From Amanita rubescens (taxonomy: Eukaryota; Basidiomycota; Agaricomycetes; Agaricales; Amanitaceae), in NCBI GenBank assembly GCA_015039365.1, contig WION01000047.1:186001-250000 (forward strand): a stretch of 64,000 nt of DNA, given 5' to 3'. The position numbers and the translations under genes are program-made. Under the pieces are notes generated by a model that saw only the letters and a program-made list of their open reading frames with translations, was not told the origin of the DNA and did no database searches. Of this stretch, positions 24,889-34,800 are shown in pieces (position 1 is the first letter of the stretch; each line of letters begins with the position of its first letter).

Positions 24889-25677
24889 TTACTTCCCTTC
24901 GTCGTCCTTTTCAACCTTTGGCGGACCTGCAAAGATTCCATTCCGGCCCTCACTCGGCTTGAACGGCTTTAAATAATCCAGACCTTTGTCTTTTTTTACC
25001 CCACGTGTTTGTTTGAATAGTATGGCTGCGTTTTGCACTTGCAGACATCCTTGGAGGCCAGTCTGAGAGTTCGAGCGCGATATGCCATTGAGGTCGGGCA
25101 GTGTCAGCGTAACAGTGTCCTTGGTATCATCATCTGTTATTTCTACAAGTACCCTGAATAAGTAGCGCTCGTCGATACAGCTTTGAGCAAGCTGAGAAAG
25201 ACTTCCGGAATCCGCTTGCATCGATTCTGATTCGAATACCTGCAAAAAAAGTTTAATATGGGACGAAATTCGACAGGATAGAAGGACCTACCCAGCCAAA
25301 GCCAAAGCTGTATACTTCTTTCCGTTCTGACCAGTGTAGGACGGTTTCCTTGTGATCTCTTCGATCAGGAAAGGCCATGTGTGCTTGTACTTCCTCCCTA
25401 ACTTGTTAAACTCAGCCTGTGTCATCGAGCCCACATCACTCGTTGACGCTAATACTAGCAGCCATCAGCATTTCCAATTGGGTCTGTAAAGCGCGTTTGT
25501 ATTCCCCGGTAGGGGCTCGCGTACGTGTAGGGCCCGATACAACCCTCCCAGATGAGGCCTATTCGGCCGACTGAGATCAATGGCAGGCACTGTGCATGGT
25601 TAATCTGAGGCTTCATCAGTGTCCTCGTCGTCTGATTGCCTCGACTTGCGTTTCAAACTTGGATTCGTCGTTACCAT
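24889..25677 (-). CDS. Unknown protein, likely nuclear, possible damaged first splice site
   Basis: Exons on the minus strand: a short basic/acidic start at the ATG 25677 (SLKRKSRQSDDEDTDEAS); a second exon from about 25556 (TRAPTGEYKRALQTQLEML); a third encoding HKETVLHWSERKEVYSFGFG; and a last one with VFESESM and VLVEITDDDTKDTVTLTLPD, ending in PPKVEKDDEGK. The last intron (GTAGGT...TTTTGCAG, about 54 nt) and the one before it (GTGATG...GTTAG, 42 nt) keep phase. Between exons 1 and 2 no GT donor is visible: the expected site reads ATTAAC after CCTCAG. Either the donor is mutated or the start lies elsewhere. Family unknown. Confidence 0.45.
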
Positions 25678-25859
25678 GATCATTGTTGGCTCCGCTGTTT
25701 TTGGTTTTGCCTTCTGTCTTTTCTGTGTTGTGATGGTGGTCGAATAGGCGGATAGCTTGCCCCTGGAGAGGTTTGTTGACGACGAGGAAGCCTAGACATT
25801 TTGCAGGTAGCCAGCCCGTGGGTATCATAATTGAACTCGTCTAAAGGCAGGTCCCTGAC

Positions 25860-26276
25860 TTAATTTTGACTTATATTGACTTAACTGGCCTTATGAAGGC
25901 ATTCGCAATAAAATTAAGCCACATAAGACAAGGCTAAAGGCAAGTAAGCCAGACCAGGGATTTAAGTCACTCAAGACCAAAGGAAGGTAAAAATTCAATA
26001 ATGCTAGCATTCGTTGTAGCTACTAATACAGCATACTATGGCATACAACTCTCATCTATCAAACTTCCAGAGAACTGGCCCATAGGTTACCAGTCAGATT
26101 ACAAAAACGGACTACGGAAACCTTGAATTCTTTTGCGACTATAGAGAACAACATATAAATACTACCCCTCTACAACACCAAGACAACCGTTGAATAATGC
26201 ATGTCGGATGGTCACTAGTTATCACGAAGATATATCAATGGCTGTCAGCGTTAACTCACGCCGATGATAGTTCAAT
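25860..26276. other. AT-rich intergenic DNA
   Basis: Low-GC stretch with repeated GACTTA/TAAGTC-like words around 25855-25990, possibly an old repeat remnant. No open frames and no clear element ends. Confidence 0.35.
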
Positions 26277-27030
26277 TCAAGCCAGCATCGCATTGCGCGG
26301 AGAATTGTAGTACACGTAGTCAGAGTCTTGTAAACTTCCCCTTTGAGATAACAGACTGAGTTCGCACATCCTTGAACCAGGCTTAGTAGTACTCACAATT
26401 CGATGTCCCTTTTCCCATACAGTGTCACGAGATGGTCCCGAAATTGTTTCCTCATCTCACTTTGTGCATTGAGAGTAGGTACAGGTAGACATGGATGACC
26501 TTTGGAGACCAATAGTTTTGTGACGATGTAGTACGTCCCCAACTTGTCGGTGGAGGCGGTGCTTTTTGTCCACAAGATCAATTTATCTGCCCGCGCAAGA
26601 ACCGCGATCCTGAAAAAAGCACAGTGCTGGTGATCTTTATTAACTGCCTCAATCCTCCTGACCACGAAAGAGGTGTGTGCGGACCCCGCGCGGTCGTGCA
26701 CCAATCCGCGGCCAATAGTATACACCTCGCTGTTGGCGTCACTAGTGAGCAGACCCTCGCCCGGAGGTTTCTGAAGACTGTCTTCAACGCCATCTACTAG
26801 TTTGTATTCAATATCTTTTCGGAGTTCCTCTGTCGTCATGCTTGTTGTTGAAAATGGAATTTGTGGCTCTTGGTGCACCTTTTCGCTCACCATCGCACCC
26901 TCGCGTCGTAACTAACGGAAATCAACCATTAACCAGGCGTTACGATTTGCAAGTCGAGATCACTCACAGGAGGGGGAGCATATACAGAAGAAATGGTGAT
27001 AAAAACGATAGCAAGCACTGAAATGCGCAT
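26277..27030 (-). CDS. Small secreted protein (paralogue of the gene at 55.0-55.8 kb)
   Basis: Exons 27030-26968, 26911-26397 and 26340-26277 give 213 residues with all phases consistent. Exon 1 encodes a signal peptide (MRISVLAIVFITISSVYA) and ends at GTGAGT; the last intron is GTGAGT...CTCAAAG. The mature protein has a charged N-terminal half, then FVVRRIEAVNKDH, CAFFRIAVLARADKLILWT and GTYYIVTKLLV, and ends YVYYNSPRNAMLA. The same block order (VRRI - FRI/V - W - YYIV - YVY...A at the end) recurs in the gene at 55013-55833, so the two are diverged paralogues. There is no cysteine framework and no enzyme motif. Extracellular, unknown role; a candidate effector or wall-associated protein. Confidence 0.7.
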
Positions 27031-27361
27031 CTGTTTCGAGAGGTCCGGCCTCACCCAAACCAAGGGCCTTGGGCTGGGTTTTTAACCCTCTTCCATGGCG
27101 ACTGGCAATCACGACAGCAGGGGTATCAAGATTCCAGCTGGCCGATTAATAACTTGATGGTTTCGGCACGACATACAAGCTGGAGCTTAATGAAACTCGA
27201 TGTCCAGAGCCCAGAGTCCAGGTGATTTCTACGCATCAGCAAATATCGAATTTTGATGCTATTGAAGTTAGTAGAATTGCGGTCTTCAGCCGTAGTACCC
27301 GCTGGTTGCACTGGATGCGATGAAAGGTTTGTAGGCCACGTGCCCAACTTATATCATATCT

Positions 27362-27575
27362 TATGGCAACAGAACCTGGACAGCTCATTTTTCGACCGCT
27401 TACCTCAATTTGCCGGCCGCCGATCTCCGACCTCCGTTAGCCGACCGCCCACGCCAAACAACAACATGGACAAACATAAGGGTCGTCGCCGATTGTTCGA
27501 GTGGGCCCGTCGAAGTTCCTTGTGCCTCTGCGTGTACTTATTAATGCAATGCGAGTCACTGCATCATTTATAGAA
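27362..27575 (+). repeat. Left terminal inverted repeat
   Basis: About 214 bp, inverted and highly similar to 29045-29258. Shared landmarks in order: GGACAGCTCATTTTTCGACC, CAATTTGCCGGCCGCCGATC, ATGGACAAACATAAGGG, and a tail ending CATCATTTATA. Confidence 0.85.
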
Positions 27576-27977
27576 TGGATTCTACTCTATTACAAAATGA
27601 GAAAACTAAGTTTGGTGCGGCTAAGCGAAAAATCTGAAAATGAATGTCTTTTTTTTTTTTTTTTAAGAGACCGGCGAACCGGCAGCGTGTATTGCCAACT
27701 ACACTACTAAGTATAATCTGGGAAAAAACCTACACTACACAGGTGAGGAAAAGAAAACTCATATATGAACACGAAATCGGCCGAAGCCGCATGCTAAAGA
27801 AGGGGGAGGAGGGGAGACTCTGAGCCTTGGTTAGACGATGGTGGTCTGTGCGAAAATGAATGTCATTGAAGCTTCTCGACTTGGATCAGGATGTGAGCAT
27901 GAAATGGGAGAACGAGGTTGGATTGTGATGTACGGATGGTTTGGGAATCCTGGGCTACGTCAAGACTCGGACTCGGC

Positions 27978-28579
27978 CTCGGCAACTGGATCTTCGTCGC
28001 GAATGTCACGAAAAGATTCAATAAGAATATCCTGAGTCCTGACGTTGTTGATGGCTGTAATCGGGTGGGAGATGGCGTCGACGTGGAGTTTATAAGGTTG
28101 TGGACGGTCGCCGGGTGTGGATCAAGGACGTTGGCAGCCTGAATGGAGGATCTGAGACCTGCGGAGGAGGAAGAGGGTCAGTCAAGGTATAACGCACCTT
28201 CTCTGTCACTGTCGTTTTCCACTCGTGCGCCGGATAGCTTGATCAGCCCGCATACGCCATCCTTTGCTTGCTAGCAGGACATCACTATTACAAGACAGGC
28301 TCGTAGTCTTCAACCACACGTTGTGCGTGCACCAGTGCTAGTGAACTATATCCCATGCTAGTCGATTGAGATCTAAACTTCGGATATGGTGAGGTGGGGA
28401 ACAGTGAAAGTGCAACGCATAACTCACAAACGGCAAGTCTCCACGTCGACCTCGTCCGACCTTACCCACTCTCCGATCACCCAATGTAACACTGGAGATG
28501 GGGTGACTCGACGTTCTAAGATGAAGTTATCCAAATATGTACAACTGGGCCTGTTGCACGCTCTCAACCCGTCGACCAT
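27978..28579 (-). pseudogene. Exon fragments of an unknown gene inside the TIR element
   Basis: From an ATG at 28579 the minus strand reads MVDGLRACNRPSC...NFILERRVTPSPVLHW, reaching a GTGAGT donor at about 28430. An in-phase continuation after TTTAG encodes LALVHAQRVVEDYEPVL and then meets stops. Further on, CGLIKLSGARVENDSDRE is joined by a GTGCGT...CGCAG intron to LRSSIQAANVLD, and a frame change leads to HVDAISHPITAINNVRTQD before a TGA at 27978. The pieces look like one gene with at least two frame or splice defects. I do not recognise the product. The position inside a TIR element suggests gene capture. Confidence 0.35.
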
Positions 28580-29044
28580 TCATCAACGGGTAGTAAGCCT
28601 CGGTATACCCTAGGTTCACTCGTGCAGTTGCCTTGGCTCAGGGCTGGATCTAAACAACTTGGACAATGAGTCGCCCTGGGCCTCGGAGAATCGAGGATCG
28701 TCTCACCGCGCATATTGCTGCGACGTCCATCTAACGTAATCAATTCACCCAAGCCATCCCCGTACACCTGTGGACCACTCCTGACATTGCCTAGGTACTG
28801 GCCTGGATCCTGACCGGCCTGATTCCTGACCTCGACTTGGTCAACACCTGTTTCCGAAACTATATCCGAACCAAACTCTAGTTATGATTTTTTCCGTACT
28901 GCTTACCAGTGTTATACCGCTTCGCGCCCACCTCCGAGTCGAGAAACTTGACACCATTCATTTTCGGACTTTTCGCGTAATATTCATACCCAACTTTCTA
29001 TCCTAAGTAGTTTTCTCGTTTCTTATTTAATGTTGATTTTATTT

Positions 29045-29258
29045 TATAAATGATGTAGCGACTCCCATTGCATTAGGTACACGCAGTGGTACAAGGAATT
29101 TTGACGTGGACATTCGGCAACAACCCTTATGTTTGTCCATGTCGTTATTTGGCGTGGGCGGTCGGCCAACGGAGGTCGGCTAACGGATATCGGAGATCGG
29201 CGGCCGGCAAATTGAGGTAAGCGGTCGAAAAATGAGCTGTCCAGGTTCTGTTGCCATA
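29045..29258 (-). repeat. Right terminal inverted repeat
   Basis: Reverse complement of the left arm, with scattered substitutions and one extra ~27-bp unit of the GTTAGCCGACC-type repeat around 29165-29190. It abuts the ATATCT duplication at 29259. Confidence 0.85.
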
Positions 29259-29304
29259 ATATCTAGTGATGTTAGCGGAGTTGTAACCCCGTTCGGCTGG
29301 CATC

Positions 29305-30887
29305 TTGATTCGAACTTCGAGCAGACCTTGGACGGAATGCTCTCCGGAAGAATACGCCTATTCATACAGCCTAGTAATAGTACAAAAATACTGCCATGTC
29401 GTGTCTCATCATCTCGTCGTTACAATATATATCTATGTCTATATTAGCACCTGTTTTCCCTGACAAGCAACAGACATGGTCATCATTGCGCAGTGCCACG
29501 GTTTGCACTTGGTGACGCTCTAGGCGCGTAGCGCGGTAGGGTGTCAAGTGGTTTTGAAATTAAATATCCTGGCAACACGCAGCGTCAGTATCCCACTCGA
29601 TATCTCGACGTGTACAAAGTGACCTTTTGCCCCAGCAGCTTTCTCTGCCTGTCTTCCGAATCCCATTCCAGGTTTACTTGGTAATGGTGTTCCCACTCCA
29701 GGTCCGGAGCCGGAGCCAGAGCCACCCGCTTTCTTGTCACCCCAAACCAGCGATGGCGGACTACCTAGCGTCCTTGGTGTCGCGGAACCGGGGGAATAGC
29801 TCGGAAGCGGTGGTTCCAATTGGTCCCGCCAGGAAGTGACAGATCGTTTTGCACGCGCAGAAGAGCCGAATATGAGACCCAATAAGATATGGAGACAACC
29901 AACCGAAAAGACGAGGAAAGCCGAGACAAGGGTGAAGGTATCGACATAGTGAGATAACACGGCTGCGCCGATGCTAAGTCATAACGGACGATCAATTGTG
30001 GTTTGGCCATGAGATAAGAGAAAGACGAACAGGCATTGCATCAACCCCAGTGGACCTAGGCCAAAATCTTTCCCCAATATGGGGAAAAATCGCTCAAAGA
30101 ACACCGATGGCCAGCCAAACTCGGAGAGGAAGAGAACAATCGTTTGTCCGATAATCAATAACCTGTTGAGAACGGCCCAAAACGCGCCTGCAGGCTGGTT
30201 GGGGACTGTGCTTCCCCTGCACATGATCAATGTCAGGAAGGCAGGGTAGACGCAGCGAGTCGAACAAGTGAACGCACAAAATATAATCAGAGTCCTGCAC
30301 ATGCGTATTATTGGCAATGGGATCTGAGCCCTTTGCTGCAGCTATAAACTCATTGACGGCTACGACGTCGTGAACCAGCGTCTCAATGTTGCTTGCAAAC
30401 ACGAGCACGAGAGAGACGATGCTAATAATGCGGATAACATTGAGAGCGATGAACACGTCTGCATCACACAATGAATTTCGACGTGAGCGACGATGGTCGT
30501 GTACTCACAACCACGAGGGGGCAGCATTTCACGATGTAGAGAGGTACTCTGCAGCGTCCGCACAAGTATCCACGATAAGTGCCAAGATGAGAATTGCCTT
30601 CAAAGGAATTACAAACACCGCAGAGAGTACAAAGGGGATCCTCTTTCGTAGTTCAGGTTCAGTGACCTAAAGTAAGAGTCGCGTCGCGTATCAAAAGCAA
30701 GAGACCAGCACTTGAAGAAGTGAACGATAGAGAGAGCGGAGATAATGAGAAGAAAGGGAAAAGGAGGGTGGAGAGCGAGGGCTGCAGCTCGCTTGAGGCT
30801 TGCAGGAGGCTTGCAGGATGCAGCCACGGGCCTTTTGTAGTACTGCATGTCCGATGATGGACCTGCCGTTATTGTTTGCTGGCTCAT
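29305..30887 (-). pseudogene. Decayed multi-pass membrane protein gene (copy 1)
   Basis: From the ATG at 30887: PFPFLLIISALSIVHFFKCW, ELRKRIPFVLSAVFVIPLKA, VIRIISIVSLVLVFASNIE, then CVYPAFLTLIMCRGSTVPNQ, LLIIGQTIVLFLSEFGWPSV, and after a GTTCGT...CTTAG intron HYVDTFTLVSAFLVFSVGC. It ends in a Ser/Gly-rich cytoplasmic tail (coding to about 29544). Five or six transmembrane helices are evident. The frame shifts near 30665, 30545 and 30285, so no intact product is possible as given. A shortened inverted copy lies at 47831-48870. Family unknown to me. Part of the homology (29305-29543) is 3' non-coding. Confidence 0.65.
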
Positions 30888-31085
30888 TGTGCATTGTCCC
30901 CCGAGTACTAGTACGTAACGACTAGACAACATCTGCTTGTAGTGCATGGTTATGTCTTTGCCATTCAGGGTAGAAAGAGGGCTTGTTGCGTTACCGTGAG
31001 AATTAAACATGTGGCCCTTGAATAATGGAATGTATGGCGAGCCGACTTTTCAAGAGACATTTAAAGATTCCAAAATCTACCATTT

Positions 31086-31685
31086 GTGGTGAATCGAAAA
31101 TACTTATGGATGTTAATTGCTCGTGGAGCAGCAATACTTTGCGCCAATAATCAAGTCGGCATTGATGTTCTGGTGCCGTTCACATATTACGATACCGAGC
31201 TTGGGCGAAGGAACGTTTCCGCCATCTTAATCCAGATGAACAATGACCAAAAAATTTCAACAACACCGTTCGATGGAATGAATCCTTTCTTCGTCGGTGT
31301 GTTTGATGATGAACCGCTGCCCGTGATACGGATGGTTTTCGCATTGTTCTCTGAAAAACGTGGTGTCACAATCATGGAACCAGAAGGGAGCCGGAAAGCC
31401 AAAGAAACGAAAGCAAAGAAGTCACCACCGTACACGTCCTATGATATCTGGTGTGCTGGAGCTTTTGCGAAGACGTTCGCAGTGATCAACATGACTGAGG
31501 AACACGTGTACGAACAGCTACTCAAAATATGCAATCCATTTCTGGAGTCATATAAATCGACATTGGGATTGCCCGATGAGGAAGCACAGAAGCGGTCCAT
31601 GAACCCTGGCAGTATGGTAGATGCGGATCACTGGGGTGCATTTGAAGCTGCTGAAGAGGACACAGATGAAGAGACGGACGAGTAA
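31086..31685 (+). pseudogene. 5'-truncated fragment of a widespread agaricomycete family
   Basis: One open frame of ~199 residues begins abruptly with RKYLWMLIARGAAILCANNQ and continues through GIDVLVPFTYYDTELGRRNV, ILIQMNNDQK, MNPFFVGVFDDEPLPVIRMV, YDIWCAGAFAKTFAVINMT and RSMNPGSMVDADHW. These motifs, in this order, belong to the C-terminal part of a large fungal family I associate with dispersed, transposon-rich loci. Members are normally several times longer, and no upstream part is present: the sequence before 31086 has no matching frame and no start context. A truncated relic; function unknown. Confidence 0.6.
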
Positions 31686-31888
31686 ACAAGGTTTCCAAGG
31701 CCTCTTTCAAATCCGTACAGCATAAAAAATAGAAGAAAATGTATTACTATTAGTCCCGTGTACAATGAATGTAGTTGAAGGGAATTGATAACAAAAAAAA
31801 GAAACGAATGTGGTATTGATGATAGGAAAAGTCAATGAATGACAAGAACGCAAGCCTTTCATTCAACTTCGAAAGACTCCTATTATTC

Positions 31889-34800
31889 CTATGCAGGAAG
31901 CGGCGGCGCAGCGGAGGCCCGCTTCAACTTGCGCTGTTCCAGCTCCTTTGCGCGTTTCTCCTGCTCTTGCTGCATCTTGGTCATAATTCGTATCTGCTGG
32001 GAGATAAAATCGGACGTCCCAGGTCTATCAAGAGCATTCAGTAAACCTGGCAGCGCAAAGCTTGAAAAAAAGTGCACCTCATACGCAATATCCTTAAAAT
32101 AATCTCCTCGCTCCCAGCCACCTCTTTCTCTTGCTTCCGCTCCTTCTTCCGCTCCCTAATCGTACCAAGGTTCCGTTGGGAATACACACTCTTGGCGCGT
32201 TTCTTGACGAAAGTCGAGTCCGCGCCAAGGCTTTGCTGCATCATCTTGACACATTCTTCCATTAGCTCGTCCCTGTTCCAATTTTAATGTCAATGGAGCA
32301 AGGCAATGAAAGAAAGACTCACGTATGCCAATCGTAGTATAACCGAATTGACATGACATCACGGTACCTCTGATTCTGAATAGATTCAAGCGGCACGGGT
32401 CCCTCTCCGCCGGCATAAAAGTAGTCCCGCAAGAACTTGACAAGGCAACCATCAGCGGACTCGGACTCCTCAATACGTTCGAGACACGCACCTTGAGCCA
32501 CTTGAACACGATATCCACTTCCTTCTCACTCAAAGGCTTCATCTCGCTCGACACCTCCGACAGAGGAGGAATCAACAAACTTTCAATAACCGACAGCACC
32601 TCCTTCCATACCCGGCTCATCACCATCACCTTGGCCGTTTCACTTAGGTACGTGTTGAGCGTCTGCAGATTAGCATCAAAATAGTCAAAGAGAGGCACGA
32701 TCGCCTGCTCAATCTCGACATCTGTCAACTCGTCGGGTCTCACGCGGGGTTTCTCGGACAGTGGCAGGGGTATCTGCACTTCGCCCAAAGAGCTACCGCC
32801 GCCAAGAGCAGACTTGTAAAACGCCGTCATGTTGCCCAGTGCCTTGTTATAGTCCAAACCAACATCGCGAGATTTGACCAGTGTTTTGACAATGTTCCGT
32901 GAGGCACATTGTCGAATAAAGGGAGACATCTAAAGCCGCGAATCGTCATCGCCACCTCGGTACAAAAATACCCGAGGCCACGTACCTTATCAATAAAGAT
33001 CCTCAACATATCCCCTTCAGCTCTCTTCAATGATCTAAATGCCCTTCCAAAAAAGAACAAAATGTCATCCTTCTCACCCTCCATGCTCACACGGACCAAT
33101 ATACGTCCGCTGGAGTCTAAATCCATCCACAACTCATGCGACAAGAAATCTCCAAACCGGCGTGGATCAAGGCACAAGTACGCCCGTCCAACGGTATCAT
33201 GTTTTCCCACTAGAGCGCGATCCCTAACGCTCACCATCAGCCAAAGAGGCTTCTCCACCGAAATATCAAACGCTTCCTCCCCTGGGATAGAGAGAGAGTA
33301 AGATAAAAAAACTACCATCCTAGTCAACAAAAAACACTCACATCTCGGATTCGTCGTCTCGTAAATCGTCCTCGTCTTTGCCAGCCTATTCCCCGCTTCA
33401 TCGCTCAACGTGACAAAAGTATCCAACTTTGTCGACGTACTCCCATCCGTTGGCACCAAGCCTTCCGCAATCACGACCTTCACCGTGAACAGGAACCGGT
33501 CGCCCCTGACCACCTTGTCCGGCACGGGTGGAGCAGAATGCTCCAGCACGACCGCCACGTGGTCCGCCTGCATTTGATTATACATGTTATCCAGCAACTT
33601 GCGGGCTGCTTCAACGTTATTCAGCTTCACGCACGTTTCAGGCCGGAAATTAAACGGTTCGACGCGTTTCTCGCCTGTGACGGCGAGCTGCCGCGCTTTC
33701 TCAAGCCACGCGGAGGATTTTTGAGGCTGTAGGTAGTCGTTCGGTCGAGGGAACATTTCTGCTAGGAACAGGCTCTCCACGGTACGGCAGTAAATGTCGA
33801 TAGCTTTGGAGATGGTCTGGATCAATGTTTCAATCGTAACGAACCTCGGGATAAATGAATGGATACCTACGTTTGAAAGGCTGGTAAAGAATCTGGCTTC
33901 TTGGTATTCATCTGCCCATTGTAGTTCTTGCAAAAAGTTGATTGGACTGCGCAATGAGTCGAAAAGATCAGCAATGGATGAGCTATGATGCCCTTGTTCT
34001 CCGTCTGTTTCAAACTAGAAAGTCAAATGAGAAGATGTTGCTTTTCTGAGAGAGAGACGATCTTGATACCTTGTCGGCTGCAATAGCCTAATGGCAATGT
34101 AAGCTGGGGGGAGCAAACGACAGACAATCGTGAAAACTCACCGCTTCAACCCACTGACTTGTCCTGTTGTCCGTCGTTATCAACCACTGTCTCACATACG
34201 GTTCGAAGAACACTCCAAGGTCAAACTGTAGATCAACCCTGTGATCCTTCGTTATCAGCGGAAAACCTTGTAAACCTTAGATGGCTTACTGTGGGCAAAA
34301 CGCGTCGTGGATCTCAATAAGCATCTTCGTCCTCCTGTAAAGCGAAAAGATGTCCTGGATCGGCACGTCCGGCGTTGGCCCATTCATCGACGACTCGTAC
34401 AATCGCTTCTGCGAGCTGCTCAAGTCGTTGATGAACCGCGGCACGACCACATGTGCGAACAATGATGCAAAGTCAAGTTGGCTGCAAACGTCTCAACCAC
34501 TCAGTCCAAAAATATCAAACCAAGAAGGATCCAAAAGACGCACCCCAAGACTGGATCCGGGAACCTCTTGCCTATCAGCTTTTGACTCTTCTCAATCTCA
34601 TCCGTCATCATCAGAAGCGGCAGCGCCCGGTTCACGCCGTGGTTTCCCTTGACTATACCGTCCATCTTGGCATCGTACCAGGCCGCTGACATTTGCCTCG
34701 CGTGGTCCCGGATATCTTCAAATCGCGCTACGACGTCAAGATTAAACTTGTTCAGCAAGCCACTTTCCGTGACGTGATCCAAAATTGTGAGAAAGTGTTC

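Larger units (their letters stand above)
27362..29258. mobile_element. Non-autonomous TIR DNA transposon (1,897 bp) with long inverted repeats
   Basis: The ends are near-perfect inverted repeats: left arm 27362-27575 and right arm 29045-29258, both starting TATGGCAACAGAACCTGGAC when read inward. The right arm has an extra internal copy of a GTTAGCCGACC-type short repeat. The element is flanked on both sides by ATATCT (27356-27361 and 29259-29264), a 6-bp target site duplication. No transposase is visible inside. The interior carries what looks like a captured or decayed host-type gene (27978-28579). The superfamily is unclear: the long TIRs recall Mutator-like elements, but those usually make 8-10 bp duplications. 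Confidence 0.8.

Noticed and set aside
30094..30471. Intact 125-codon frame as a separate small membrane protein
   Set aside because: It is one exon frame of the larger decayed membrane gene; flanking exons and the copy at 47.8 kb show it is a part, not a gene.
31086..31685. A complete 199-residue gene
   Set aside because: It begins in mid-domain compared with the family as I know it and has no promoter-proximal exon, so a truncated relic is more likely.
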